Shown here: positions 8,913 through 16,316 of the stretch, piece after piece
Layout: every line of letters starts with the position of its first letter
Position numbering within the stretch: the first letter of the stretch is position 1
Source of the DNA: Candidatus Methylopumilus planktonicus
Lineage (GTDB): Bacteria; Pseudomonadota; Gammaproteobacteria; Burkholderiales; Methylophilaceae
NCBI RefSeq assembly: GCF_000981505.1
Contig: NZ_LN827929.1
Coordinates: 1,178,001 to 1,242,000 of the forward strand
Length of the DNA: 64,000 nt
Direction: 5' to 3'
The notes under the pieces: generated by a model
What the model was told of the DNA's origin: nothing
Databases searched by the model: none
Seen by the model: only the letters and a program-made list of their open reading frames with translations
Translations under genes and position numbers: made by a program

Positions 8913-9671
8913 TTATGCCTTCCAGAATCGAGGAATTAAAGTATTTACTTTTTTCTTGTAAGTTTGGTACTCATCAAATTTTTTCATGAGATTAGCCTCA
9001 AGAAGAGTCACGCCTGAAAACCTTAATATTAAAAAGGTCATAAAAAGTGGCGCTACCAAATTTAAATGAACCCCTGTCACAAGGGTTGTCATAAAAAACC
9101 CCCACCATACCAAAAGCTCACCAAAATAGTTTGGATGGCGACTAAATTTCCATAACCCTGATTGTAGGAGCTTTCCACGATTTTTTATGTCGTTCTTAAA
9201 TAGCATTAATTGATAATCAGCAATTGATTCATACACAATTCCAAATAGCGTCAATGAAAAACCTAATATATCCAACCCAGTTAAAGGATGATCATTTTTT
9301 ATGGCAATAAAGAGAATCGATCCTACAATCCATGAAAGAATGGATTGAAGTCCAAAAATAATATATACACTTTTATATCTAAAATTAGGTTCGTTATTTT
9401 GTCTAATTTTCAAGTAACGCGCATCTTCTGATTTTCCCCAATTTCTTATCGTCAGATAAACCGCAAGACGGGCCCCCCACAAAAAAACTAATAAAAGAAC
9501 TAAAGCAGACCTTAATGATGGTGCAAATGCTGTATAAAAATAAAGCGCATTGAATACAAAAAATAAACTCCACATAATATCAACATGATTAACATTATTT
9601 TTTTTAAGACTGATAAGCCAGCCAAAGTAAGCAAATAAGATATTAATAAATAATGCATTTAAATATATCAT
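8913..9671 (-). CDS. DUF1295 steroid-reductase-like integral membrane protein
   Basis: About 252 residues with six or more hydrophobic segments and the conserved SGLWKFSRHPNYFGELLVWWGFF motif split across positions near 185-207, which marks DUF1295 within the steroid 5-alpha-reductase/isoprenylcysteine methyltransferase-like superfamily. The start chosen is the ATG at 9671, overlapping the upstream stop by 4 bases (ATGA); an ATG at 9731 would overlap by 64 bases. Members are thought to reduce or modify lipids in the membrane. Exact reaction unknown. Confidence 0.83.
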   Translation of the reverse strand: MIYLNALFINILFAYFGWLISLKKNNVNHVDIMWSLFFVFNALYFYTAFAPSLRSALVLLLVFLWGARLAVYLTIRNWGKSEDARYLKIRQNNEPNFRYKSVYIIFGLQSILSWIVGSILFIAIKNDHPLTGLDILGFSLTLFGIVYESIADYQLMLFKNDIKNRGKLLQSGLWKFSRHPNYFGELLVWWGFFMTTLVTGVHLNLVAPLFMTFLILRFSGVTLLEANLMKKFDEYQTYKKKVNTLIPRFWKA

Positions 9672-10174
9672 GTGCGAAATCCATTCCATTTTTGGGCAAT
9701 GTATAAACAAACCGGGGTCAGGATCGCCCAACCAAGCGCTAGAGCATATATTGAAAAAGGATTCGTAAGTTGAACAGCATTTAATTGCTCTGCCGCAAAA
9801 TAAGCTGCAGGGCCGCCGATAAACCCAAATAAAACAGCTAGCACTCTATTAGATTTAAGCCAGCTCAATGAGAGATTAAGCGTGGTTGCGAATAATCCCC
9901 ACATAGCAACTATCCAAATGGGTACAAGATAATCAATGAATTGATTCTCATAAGTCACTAAATTTGTAATTAATAGTAACTGATCAAATATTGAGCCTAA
10001 TAGCATGATAATAAATAGCAGAATCGTGGCTTCTTTTTTCTGCGACGCTTGCATGATATGAACTAATAAAATCAAAGCAACAACTGTCATAGATAAAGGG
10101 AGTTTTTGCTGAGCAGCTCCCCATACCGAAACAAACCAGCCGAACTGAAAAAGTACAAAATTAATTAATTTCAT
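9668..10174 (-). CDS. DUF2878 integral membrane protein
   Basis: A 168-residue protein that is almost entirely hydrophobic, with about five predicted membrane helices and few motifs (FGWFVSVWGAA near the start, GGPAAYFAAEQL near 120-131). DUF2878 genes occur next to DUF1295 and Cfa-type methyltransferases in many proteobacteria. It starts directly after the stop of the upstream Cfa gene and overlaps DUF1295 by 4 bases. The function is unknown; it is tied to the lipid cluster by context only. Confidence 0.78.
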   Translation of the reverse strand: MKLINFVLFQFGWFVSVWGAAQQKLPLSMTVVALILLVHIMQASQKKEATILLFIIMLLGSIFDQLLLITNLVTYENQFIDYLVPIWIVAMWGLFATTLNLSLSWLKSNRVLAVLFGFIGGPAAYFAAEQLNAVQLTNPFSIYALALGWAILTPVCLYIAQKWNGFRT

Positions 10175-11230
10175 TTATTTCTTTGGTCTCTCAAATTGAT
10201 AATGAGCGACCCACCACTCTTGGCCATGTCGGTATCCAAACAATTCAGCACAGGCCATATAAAAAATACGCCATCGATTAAACCATTGCGTCGCATGTTG
10301 ATTGCCGTAAGTTTTTTTGAGGATAGGATAAATATGTGACTTCTTTTGATCCATATTGTCTAACCAAGCATTTGCTGTCTTTTCATAATGCGTTCCATCC
10401 CAGCACCATTTTTGATTCAATTTTAAATGCTCTTGAAAATGTAACGGCAGATCATCGCTTGGCATCATTCCCCCTGAAAAGAAAAATTTGCTCATCCAGT
10501 CATCCTTATCTTTTACTTCAAAAGGGTAAGGGGTATGTTGATGCACGAAAATATGCATAAAGAATTTACCACCTGGCTTTAGCCAATCATGAAGCATTCG
10601 ATAAAGTTTTCTATGATTTCGCATGTGCTCGAACATTTCAATTGAGACAATGCGATCAAAAACTTTTGGAATCTTAAAGTTTTTAGGTTGGAATCGATTC
10701 ATATCGCATGTGATGACATGAATATTGTTAAGCCTTCTTTTTTTGGCCTCAGTTTCAATAAAAACTCTTTGGCTATTTGAATTAGATACTGCAAATATTC
10801 GACTTTTCGGATATTTTTTTGCCATAAAAAGCGTTAATGAGCCCCAACCACATCCAAGCTCTAAAATAGTTTGTCCATTTTTTAAATCAGCATGTTCAGC
10901 GCTGATGTTAAGCGCATTAAATTCTGCATCATCTAAATGATTTGTGTTGCTGTCCCAATAGCAACTACTATATTTTTTATGTTTGCCTAAACAAAAATCA
11001 AAAAAAGAAGATGGCACTTCATAGTGTTGTTTGTTTGCAAGGTGCGGCACGAGAGCGATAGGCGATTGATCCATGCTTTTTAAAAAGATACTTTTAAAAT
11101 CTTGTGATGTTTCTGTATCTTGATAGCTGATTTCATCAAGGCGTTTCTTTAAAAGCTGTCTAATTCCGAAACGGATAAGTGAATCTGGAAGCAACCCTTT
11201 TTCAGCAAGTAATAGAGCTTGTTTTAACAT
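10175..11230 (-). CDS. Cfa-like SAM-dependent methyltransferase (copy 2, operon head)
   Basis: A 351-residue class I methyltransferase of the Cfa/mycolic acid family: NKQHYEVPSSFF (66-77), the SAM motif LELGCGWGSL (123-132), SIEMFEHMRN and a C-terminal RWRIFYMACAELFGY. It is clearly divergent from copy 1 in the N-terminal lipid-binding part and lacks the SVKGSR-KHYDLGN form. Having two Cfa-type enzymes in one operon suggests different steps or substrates. It is the first gene of the lipid operon, 36 bases after the protease gene, so it may share that transcript. Confidence 0.87.
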   Translation of the reverse strand: MLKQALLLAEKGLLPDSLIRFGIRQLLKKRLDEISYQDTETSQDFKSIFLKSMDQSPIALVPHLANKQHYEVPSSFFDFCLGKHKKYSSCYWDSNTNHLDDAEFNALNISAEHADLKNGQTILELGCGWGSLTLFMAKKYPKSRIFAVSNSNSQRVFIETEAKKRRLNNIHVITCDMNRFQPKNFKIPKVFDRIVSIEMFEHMRNHRKLYRMLHDWLKPGGKFFMHIFVHQHTPYPFEVKDKDDWMSKFFFSGGMMPSDDLPLHFQEHLKLNQKWCWDGTHYEKTANAWLDNMDQKKSHIYPILKKTYGNQHATQWFNRWRIFYMACAELFGYRHGQEWWVAHYQFERPKK

Positions 11231-11266
11231 AGTGAAATATTTTTTTAAAGTTGTAGGTGATAAATC

Positions 11267-12271
11267 TTACTTTAACTTATCTAGTTTATTCAAAATAACT
11301 TCTGCGAGACTTGTATTTAATTGATTGACCTTTTTTTGAATATTTTGTAGGGCAGCTAAATCTTTTTCAGATTCGGCTATTTCTGCTAACCCCATCATGG
11401 CATCCGCATGTCTAGGGTTTATTTTTTCAGCCTTCGAAAATGCTTCTTTTGCAGCTTTCAGATCTTTTTTCCCTTGGCTAGCTAACCCCAAAAAATACCA
11501 AGCATCAGATGAATTTGGCTCTTCTTTGATCCACAAGTCTGAAATGGACTTCAGCGTATCCCATTCTTTATTCTGGTAGGGAATTACTACTTTCATAAAA
11601 TAAGGCTTTTGTTCGAATGGCATAGCCCAAAAAGGAATATCTAAAGTTTTAAGTGATTTAGTATTGGGCTCCTTCATAAGCTTTTTAATCCATTCCACTG
11701 GCAAGCTGTAAAAAAATCCCTGTGGTCCTGGACTTTTAAATGTTGTAATCCCAATTAGATTATATTTTTCATCGAATAGGCCGCCGCCACTTGAACCAAG
11801 AGAAAAGGCAGCATCTGACCTAATAATGACACTGCTATCTAAGCGATGCATCGCCTTAACGGACCCATAAGATGGCTGTGGCACACTAGTTCCATTAGGA
11901 TAACTAATACTAAATACATCTTCTTCATATTGCAGTGTTTGACTGTCGCGAAGAGGCACTGGCGTAAATGGTAACTCTTCAAACTTTAATAAACATAAAT
12001 CATGTTTCCAATCTGCCTTAAATGCGATTGGCTTATATGTATCATCATATTTAGAAATATTAGCGCCCAATGTATTCGCAATCACATGGCAGTCAGTTGC
12101 AACATATTCCTTACTCACAACAACACCTGTTCCAGTGCCTGAGGAGCCATCGGGAAAATCAACATTAACGACAACAATTGAATTATTAAGCTCTAATAAT
12201 TTTGCAAAAGTGGGGATTGCTTGTGCTTGTGTCGCAATAAGCAATAAAAATAAACTTATAGTGTTTTTCAT
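11267..12271 (-). CDS. Exported trypsin-like serine protease with C-terminal TPR
   Basis: The 334-residue protein starts with a signal peptide (MKNTISLFLLLIATQAQA). A chymotrypsin-fold domain carries the catalytic triad H62 (ATDCHVIAN), D91 (KHDLCLL) and S161 (LGSSGGGLF). There is no PDZ domain; residues ~230-320 instead form TPR-like helices (SDAWYFLGLASQGKKDLKAAKEAF is one unit, followed by HADAMMGLAEIAE). It is probably a periplasmic Deg-like protease whose TPR selects partners. Divergent from the DUF2237 gene, with only 51 bases for both promoters. Confidence 0.83.
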   Translation of the reverse strand: MKNTISLFLLLIATQAQAIPTFAKLLELNNSIVVVNVDFPDGSSGTGTGVVVSKEYVATDCHVIANTLGANISKYDDTYKPIAFKADWKHDLCLLKFEELPFTPVPLRDSQTLQYEEDVFSISYPNGTSVPQPSYGSVKAMHRLDSSVIIRSDAAFSLGSSGGGLFDEKYNLIGITTFKSPGPQGFFYSLPVEWIKKLMKEPNTKSLKTLDIPFWAMPFEQKPYFMKVVIPYQNKEWDTLKSISDLWIKEEPNSSDAWYFLGLASQGKKDLKAAKEAFSKAEKINPRHADAMMGLAEIAESEKDLAALQNIQKKVNQLNTSLAEVILNKLDKLK

Positions 12272-12322
12272 GGTCTTACTGACTCTTAGATTTAAATATC
12301 GTTCACAGTGGTGTCTTAGAAA

Positions 12323-12685
12323 ATGGCAATTAAAAATGTTCTCGGAACAAAATTAGAACTTTGTAACCTTAACCCTATCACAGGATTCACTCGAAGTGGA
12401 TGCTGTGAAACAGGCCCCGAAGATGTTGGCCAGCATACAGTATGCGCAGAAGTCACCGAAGAATTCCTCCAATTCTCTAAATTAAAAGGCAATGACTTAA
12501 CGACTCCAAGACCTGAGTATGAGTTTGTGGGACTTAAAAAGGGAGATCGTTGGTGTTTATGCGCCAACCGATGGCTAGAAGCCTTAGAAGATGGTGTTGC
12601 ACCTCCTGTCGTTTTAGAGGCGACACATGAAAAAGCTTTAGAAATTATTGATCTTGCAGAACTTAAATACCACCAACTAAGGTAA
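12323..12685 (+). CDS. DUF2237 family protein
   Basis: A 120-residue soluble protein with the DUF2237 pattern: NVLGTKLELCNLNPITGFTR, the Cys-rich RSGCCETGPEDVGQHTVCAE, the segment GDRWCLCANRW and APPVVLEATHEKAL. Five conserved Cys hint at a redox or metal role, but no function is established. It is followed after 3 bases by the pterin dehydratase gene, indicating co-transcription. The family identification is confident. Confidence 0.85.
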   Translation: MAIKNVLGTKLELCNLNPITGFTRSGCCETGPEDVGQHTVCAEVTEEFLQFSKLKGNDLTTPRPEYEFVGLKKGDRWCLCANRWLEALEDGVAPPVVLEATHEKALEIIDLAELKYHQLR

Positions 12686-12688
12686 TCC

Positions 12689-12973
12689 ATGGCTTATAAC
12701 GCAAAAGAAATAGAAGAAAAATTAAAACATAAGTGTACATTTTGGTCTTATATTTTTCCTTCGATTGAAAGAAAATTCTTCACACAGAATTTTGATGATT
12801 CGATTCGAATAGCAAATGAAATTGCAAAAATTGCGAATCAACTAAATCACCATCCGGAACTCGTATTTAAGCATAATGCCCTGATCATCAGAATTCATAC
12901 CCATAGCGCGTCAGGGATTACAGATAAAGATTTTGAATTAGCTGAAAAAATCGATCAATTACTACTAGCTTAA
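12689..12973 (+). CDS. phhB: 4a-hydroxytetrahydrobiopterin dehydratase (pterin carbinolamine dehydratase)
   Basis: A 94-residue protein of usual PCD length. It carries the active-site residues H54, H55 (LNHHPEL) and H72 (IHTHSASGITDKDFELA), with the same 18-residue spacing as in characterised dehydratases. It dehydrates 4a-hydroxytetrahydropterins to regenerate the cofactor of aromatic amino acid hydroxylases. No phenylalanine hydroxylase is in the window, so a role in folate/pterin salvage or molybdopterin-related chemistry is possible. Overlaps the convergent peroxiredoxin gene by 4 bases. Confidence 0.88.
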   Translation: MAYNAKEIEEKLKHKCTFWSYIFPSIERKFFTQNFDDSIRIANEIAKIANQLNHHPELVFKHNALIIRIHTHSASGITDKDFELAEKIDQLLLA

Positions 12974-13503
12974 ATTTGTTGTTTAAGCGTTTTTAAATCC
13001 TCAATAATTTCTTGGCTATGTTTTGAGGTATCTATACTGAGATAAATTTTTGCAATCTTGCCTTGAGGATTAATCAGATAGGTGTATCTCTTCGCAAGCT
13101 TTATCACTAAAAAGTTATTCAATGCTCCGTAGCGACTTGCAACCTCGCCTGAACTATCTGACAGTAGAGGGAAGGGTAAATTATATTTTTCAGCAAATTT
13201 CTTATGTGAAAAACTATCATCAATACTCACGCCGACCACTTTGGCACCCAAGCTCTCTAGAAATTTAAAATCATCCCGAAAGTGGCAGGCCTCAGTAGTG
13301 CAGCCAGGCGTGTCATCTTTTGGATAAAAATACAGAACAAGCCATTTGCCTTTATAGTCAGTTAAATTAACTTGATTGCCTTGGCTATCTGGAAGTGTAA
13401 AAGTTGGTGCGTCATCGCCTATCTTTAAAATAGGCGCTGCCATAACATTTGCTCTAAGCAAATAAAACACTATAGCGATACCAATTAAAATAAAAATCTT
13501 CAT
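12970..13503 (-). CDS. Peroxiredoxin, Bcp/PrxQ type, with N-terminal export signal
   Basis: A 177-residue thioredoxin-fold peroxidase. The peroxidatic and resolving Cys are C68 and C73 in DTPGCTTEACHFRDDF, the PrxQ spacing. Downstream PLLSDSSGEVASRYGA and YLINPQGKIAKIY are typical. Unlike usual cytoplasmic Bcp it begins with a hydrophobic segment (residues 3-22, ending MAA), so it is probably exported or membrane-anchored and reduces peroxides in the periplasm. The start is the only ATG upstream of the domain that includes the segment. Confidence 0.88.
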   Translation of the reverse strand: MKIFILIGIAIVFYLLRANVMAAPILKIGDDAPTFTLPDSQGNQVNLTDYKGKWLVLYFYPKDDTPGCTTEACHFRDDFKFLESLGAKVVGVSIDDSFSHKKFAEKYNLPFPLLSDSSGEVASRYGALNNFLVIKLAKRYTYLINPQGKIAKIYLSIDTSKHSQEIIEDLKTLKQQI

Positions 13504-13635
13504 ATAAATATATTTATCTGTAAATGAACGAATCTTCCAAATAAGCTGGATTTATAAGGGTCTTACAACATCTACTTCAAAGCATGTCGTCTAAGAATGA
13601 CAGAATTAATTTTTTAAATACTGCATAGTAGCTAT

Positions 13636-13869
13636 GTGAACAAACTTTCAAAAATAGATAGCACCTTCGGTACAGTTCTTCGAAAAAAAAGGCTTACTAA
13701 AAAACTCACACAAGAAGCCTTGTCAATTGAATCCAGTCTTTCGCGAGCTTATATCAGTGAATTAGAAATGGGTCATAAAGACCCGAGTCTCTTCACGATA
13801 TTTAAGTTAGCTACCGCTTTAAAAATTAAGCCTTCCACTATGATCGACGAAGTCGAGCGTCAGATTTAA
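13636..13869 (+). CDS. XRE-family HTH transcriptional regulator
   Basis: A 77-residue protein that is one Cro/CI-type helix-turn-helix domain: FGTVLRKKRLTKKLTQEALS, then SSLSRAYISELEMGHKDPSLFTIFKLATAL. The start is a GTG at 13636; an ATG two bases earlier is out of frame. No second domain is present, so it probably binds DNA as a dimer without a ligand domain. It stands between the peroxiredoxin gene and a small winged-helix gene that faces it. The target is unknown. Confidence 0.82.
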   Translation: MNKLSKIDSTFGTVLRKKRLTKKLTQEALSIESSLSRAYISELEMGHKDPSLFTIFKLATALKIKPSTMIDEVERQI

Positions 13870-13875
13870 TTTAAA

Positions 13876-14136
13876 TTACTGAGGCGGTGCTGCAGGTGCT
13901 TTTCTGCCTGGCGCTGCTGGCGGTGTATAGCCTGCGATACGACACTGAATACCTTCAACGAGTTTACCTTTAGCGCCATGTTGAATAATGGTACATGTCT
14001 GAATTAAATTCTTGCTTTGTAATTCTGAAATCGTTTTTCTTAACTCTTTTAAATCAATCCCCGTATCTTTGACGATCTCGTGATCAATTTTTTGTCCGTG
14101 TTTTTGTAAATATTTTAATACTACTTCTTTTGTCAT
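13876..14136 (-). CDS. Small winged-helix-like protein with Pro/Ala-rich tail
   Basis: An 86-residue protein I do not recognise by name. Residues 1-48 look like a winged helix-turn-helix (EVVLKYLQKHGQKIDHEIV, then LKELRKTISELQSKNLI), followed by a beta hairpin (CTIIQHGAKG..VEGIQCRIAGY) and a tail PPAAPGRKAPAAPPQ. The start has a strong ribosome site AGGAAGG 8 bases upstream. It may be a DNA-binding protein. It ends 6 bases from the convergent XRE gene and lies just after the tRNA in the direction of transcription. Confidence 0.68.
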   Translation of the reverse strand: MTKEVVLKYLQKHGQKIDHEIVKDTGIDLKELRKTISELQSKNLIQTCTIIQHGAKGKLVEGIQCRIAGYTPPAAPGRKAPAAPPQ

Positions 14137-14175
14137 ATTATTACCTTCCTTTTTGCTTACTTTTTAATTCTAATT

Positions 14176-14252
14176 TGGTGGGCCCACCTGGACTCGAACC
14201 AGGGACCAAAGGATTATGAGTCCTCTGCTCTAACCAACTGAGCTATAGGCCC
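14176..14252 (-). tRNA. tRNA with CAT anticodon, probably tRNA-Ile2 (lysidine type)
   Basis: A complete 77-base cloverleaf with encoded CCA: acceptor GGGCCTA/TGGGCCC, D-stem GCTC/GAGC, anticodon stem GAGGA/TCCTT with loop CTCATAA, and T-arm CCTGGTTCGAGTCCAGG. The anticodon is CAT. The acceptor and variable/T-arm sequence (TTGGTCCCTGG) are close to bacterial tRNA-Ile2, whose C34 is changed to lysidine by TilS to read AUA, and unlike the elongator Met acceptor GGCTACG. The initiator is excluded because it would lack a paired 1-72. Ile2 versus Met is the only doubt. Confidence 0.9.
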
Positions 14253-14266
14253 TCTGATAGATTGGT

Positions 14267-16207
14267 TTACTCTTTTCCGTTTTCTAAAAAGCTACGTAAT
14301 CTTTCGGAGCGTGTTGGATGTCTTAATTTTCTCAAAGCCTTCGCTTCAATTTGTCGAATACGTTCACGTGTCACATCAAACTGCTTACCCACTTCTTCTA
14401 ATGTATGGTCTGTATTCATTTCGATACCAAAACGCATACGCAAAACTTTAGCTTCCCGCGGTGTAAGAGACTCTAAAATTTCTGCTGTCACATCACGAAG
14501 TGATCCATAGACGGCGGCATCAATCGGTGTCAATGTCGCTGCATCCTCAATAAAGTCACCAAGATGAGAATCTTCATCATCACCAATCGGTGTTTCCATC
14601 GAAATAGGCTCTTTGGAAATTTTTAAAATCTTACGAATCTTATCTTCAGGCATTTCCATTTTTTCAGCGAGTACTGATGGGTCAGGTTCAGCACCTGTGG
14701 ATTGTAAAATTTGTCGTGAGATACGATTCATCTTATTAATCGTTTCAATCATATGCACTGGAATACGAATTGTTCTTGCTTGGTCGGCAATCGAGCGTGT
14801 AATCGCTTGTCGAATCCACCAAGTCGCATACGTTGAAAATTTATAGCCACGACGATATTCAAATTTGTCGACTGCTTTCATTAAACCGATATTGCCTTCT
14901 TGAATGAGATCTAGGAATTGAAGTCCACGGTTGGTGTATTTTTTTGCAATCGAAATCACAAGGCGTAAGTTAGCTTCAATCATTTCACGTTTAGCACGGC
15001 GAGCTCTGGCTTCACCTGTTGTCATTTGCTTATTGATTTCTTTTAAATCTTTAATTGATAAGCCCGCTTCTTTTTCAATCGCAATCAATTGATCTTGCTG
15101 GTCTACAATGGAATGCTTAAAGCGTTCTAATTTTGCGTTATAAGCTTTGTCTAGCTTTAATTCATCGGTAAGCCAATTGAGATTTGTTTCATTGCCTGGA
15201 AAACTCTTAATAAAATGTGTGCGAGGCATACCTGATTTTTCTACACTGAAGTCCATCAATTTTCTTTCGTGTATACGAATTTGATTCACGCGATTTCTAA
15301 CGGAGTCACAAAGGGCTTCCACTTGTTTCGCCGAGAATCTAAATTCCATAAGTTCTTTTAAAACAGATTCATGAAGTTTTTTGTACGCAGGAGCGTCAAT
15401 GCCTTTTTTAATACGAATATCATTCATCTTCTGATTGGTTTTTCGAATCTTAGCAAAGCGGGTTAAAACTTCTTCACGCAACTTGGCAAGTGCTTCAGCT
15501 GAAATTGCAGCGGCCTTGGCGCCATCTGCATCATCATCTTCTTCTACATCAATCTCTTCTTCGACTTCCTCTTCGGCTTCGGCAGCCACGATCGGAGCTT
15601 CGACTTCTACATCGATTAAGCCATCTACCACTTCATCCACACTTAATTCATTAGCTTCAACTTTATCTACCATCGCAAGAAGTTCAGTGATAGTCGTAGG
15701 ACATGCCGCAATCGCTTGCACCATGTGTTTTAAACCGTCTTCAATACGTTTTGCAATTTCGATTTCACCTTCACGGGTCAATAGATCTACAGTACCCATT
15801 TCGCGCATATACATTCTTACAGGATCTGTTGTTCTTCCAAATTCAGAATCTACAGTCGCAAGCGCTTGCTCAGCTTCTTCAGCTGCTTCTTCGTCTGTGA
15901 CAGGAGGTGGCACATCTGCCATGAGGAGCGCTTCTGCATCAGGCGCTTGTTCATAAACCATGATCCCCATGTCGTTGATCATGCTGACAATACCTTCGAT
16001 TTGTTCTGACTCTTGAATTTCGTCAGGTAAGTGGTCGTTGATTTCAGCGAAAGTCACATAGCCTCGCTCTTTACCAAGGACGATTAAGGTTTTAAGACGG
16101 GCACGTCGCTCTTCAACAGCTTGCGGATTTGCGTCATTCGCATTTCCGTAGAAATCTTTCATTTTGGGGTTCTTTTTTTGCGACGGGTCTTTTTTTGGTC
16201 TGGCCAT
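14267..16207 (-). CDS. rpoD: RNA polymerase primary sigma factor RpoD (sigma-70)
   Basis: A 646-residue sigma-70 with all regions: 1.1 (LKTLIVLGKERGYVTFAEIND), 1.2 (TDPVRMYMREMGTVDLL), a non-conserved acidic insert (~residues 195-235, runs of Glu/Asp), 2.1-2.4 (MIEANLRLVISIAKKYTNRGL, then FSTYATWWIRQAITR), 3, and 4.2 (TLEEVGKQFDVTRERIRQIE). It directs RNA polymerase to housekeeping promoters. It is the last protein gene of the rpsU-yqeY-dnaG-rpoD operon, with its own promoter in the dnaG-rpoD gap. The tRNA follows 14 bases downstream. Confidence 0.98.
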   Translation of the reverse strand: MARPKKDPSQKKNPKMKDFYGNANDANPQAVEERRARLKTLIVLGKERGYVTFAEINDHLPDEIQESEQIEGIVSMINDMGIMVYEQAPDAEALLMADVPPPVTDEEAAEEAEQALATVDSEFGRTTDPVRMYMREMGTVDLLTREGEIEIAKRIEDGLKHMVQAIAACPTTITELLAMVDKVEANELSVDEVVDGLIDVEVEAPIVAAEAEEEVEEEIDVEEDDDADGAKAAAISAEALAKLREEVLTRFAKIRKTNQKMNDIRIKKGIDAPAYKKLHESVLKELMEFRFSAKQVEALCDSVRNRVNQIRIHERKLMDFSVEKSGMPRTHFIKSFPGNETNLNWLTDELKLDKAYNAKLERFKHSIVDQQDQLIAIEKEAGLSIKDLKEINKQMTTGEARARRAKREMIEANLRLVISIAKKYTNRGLQFLDLIQEGNIGLMKAVDKFEYRRGYKFSTYATWWIRQAITRSIADQARTIRIPVHMIETINKMNRISRQILQSTGAEPDPSVLAEKMEMPEDKIRKILKISKEPISMETPIGDDEDSHLGDFIEDAATLTPIDAAVYGSLRDVTAEILESLTPREAKVLRMRFGIEMNTDHTLEEVGKQFDVTRERIRQIEAKALRKLRHPTRSERLRSFLENGKE

Positions 16208-16279
16208 GCTTTACCTCTTCTTGTTAGGGCTTATTTTGCCTTATAAATCAACAAAATATAAATAAACACGTAACCTTCA

Positions 16280-16308
16280 AGTGTACCAAAAAGGGTCTTT
16301 TTGGTCAA
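16280..16308 (-). promoter_or_regulatory. Sigma-70 promoter for rpoD
   Basis: Read on the minus strand: -35 TTGACC, 17-base spacer, -10 TACACT, placed 72 bases before the rpoD start. The spacer lies inside a perfect 9-base inverted repeat (ACCAAAAAG/CTTTTTGGT, 16285-16305), so the element could also act as a weak terminator for dnaG transcripts or as an operator. The promoter match is read directly; its activity is inferred. Confidence 0.6.
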
Positions 16309-16316
16309 TGAAAGGC

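Noticed and set aside
12316..12690. 124-codon minus-strand frame over the DUF2237 gene
   Set aside because: The plus-strand frame has clear DUF2237 motifs; the opposite frame has none.
14176..14252. Elongator tRNA-Met
   Set aside because: The anticodon CAT allows it, but the GGGCCTA acceptor and GGTCCCTGG arm resemble tRNA-Ile2 more closely; some doubt is kept in the feature.
15435..15956. 173-codon Ser-rich frame antisense to rpoD
   Set aside because: It is the complement of the acidic Glu/Asp codons of RpoD; low complexity and no independent support.
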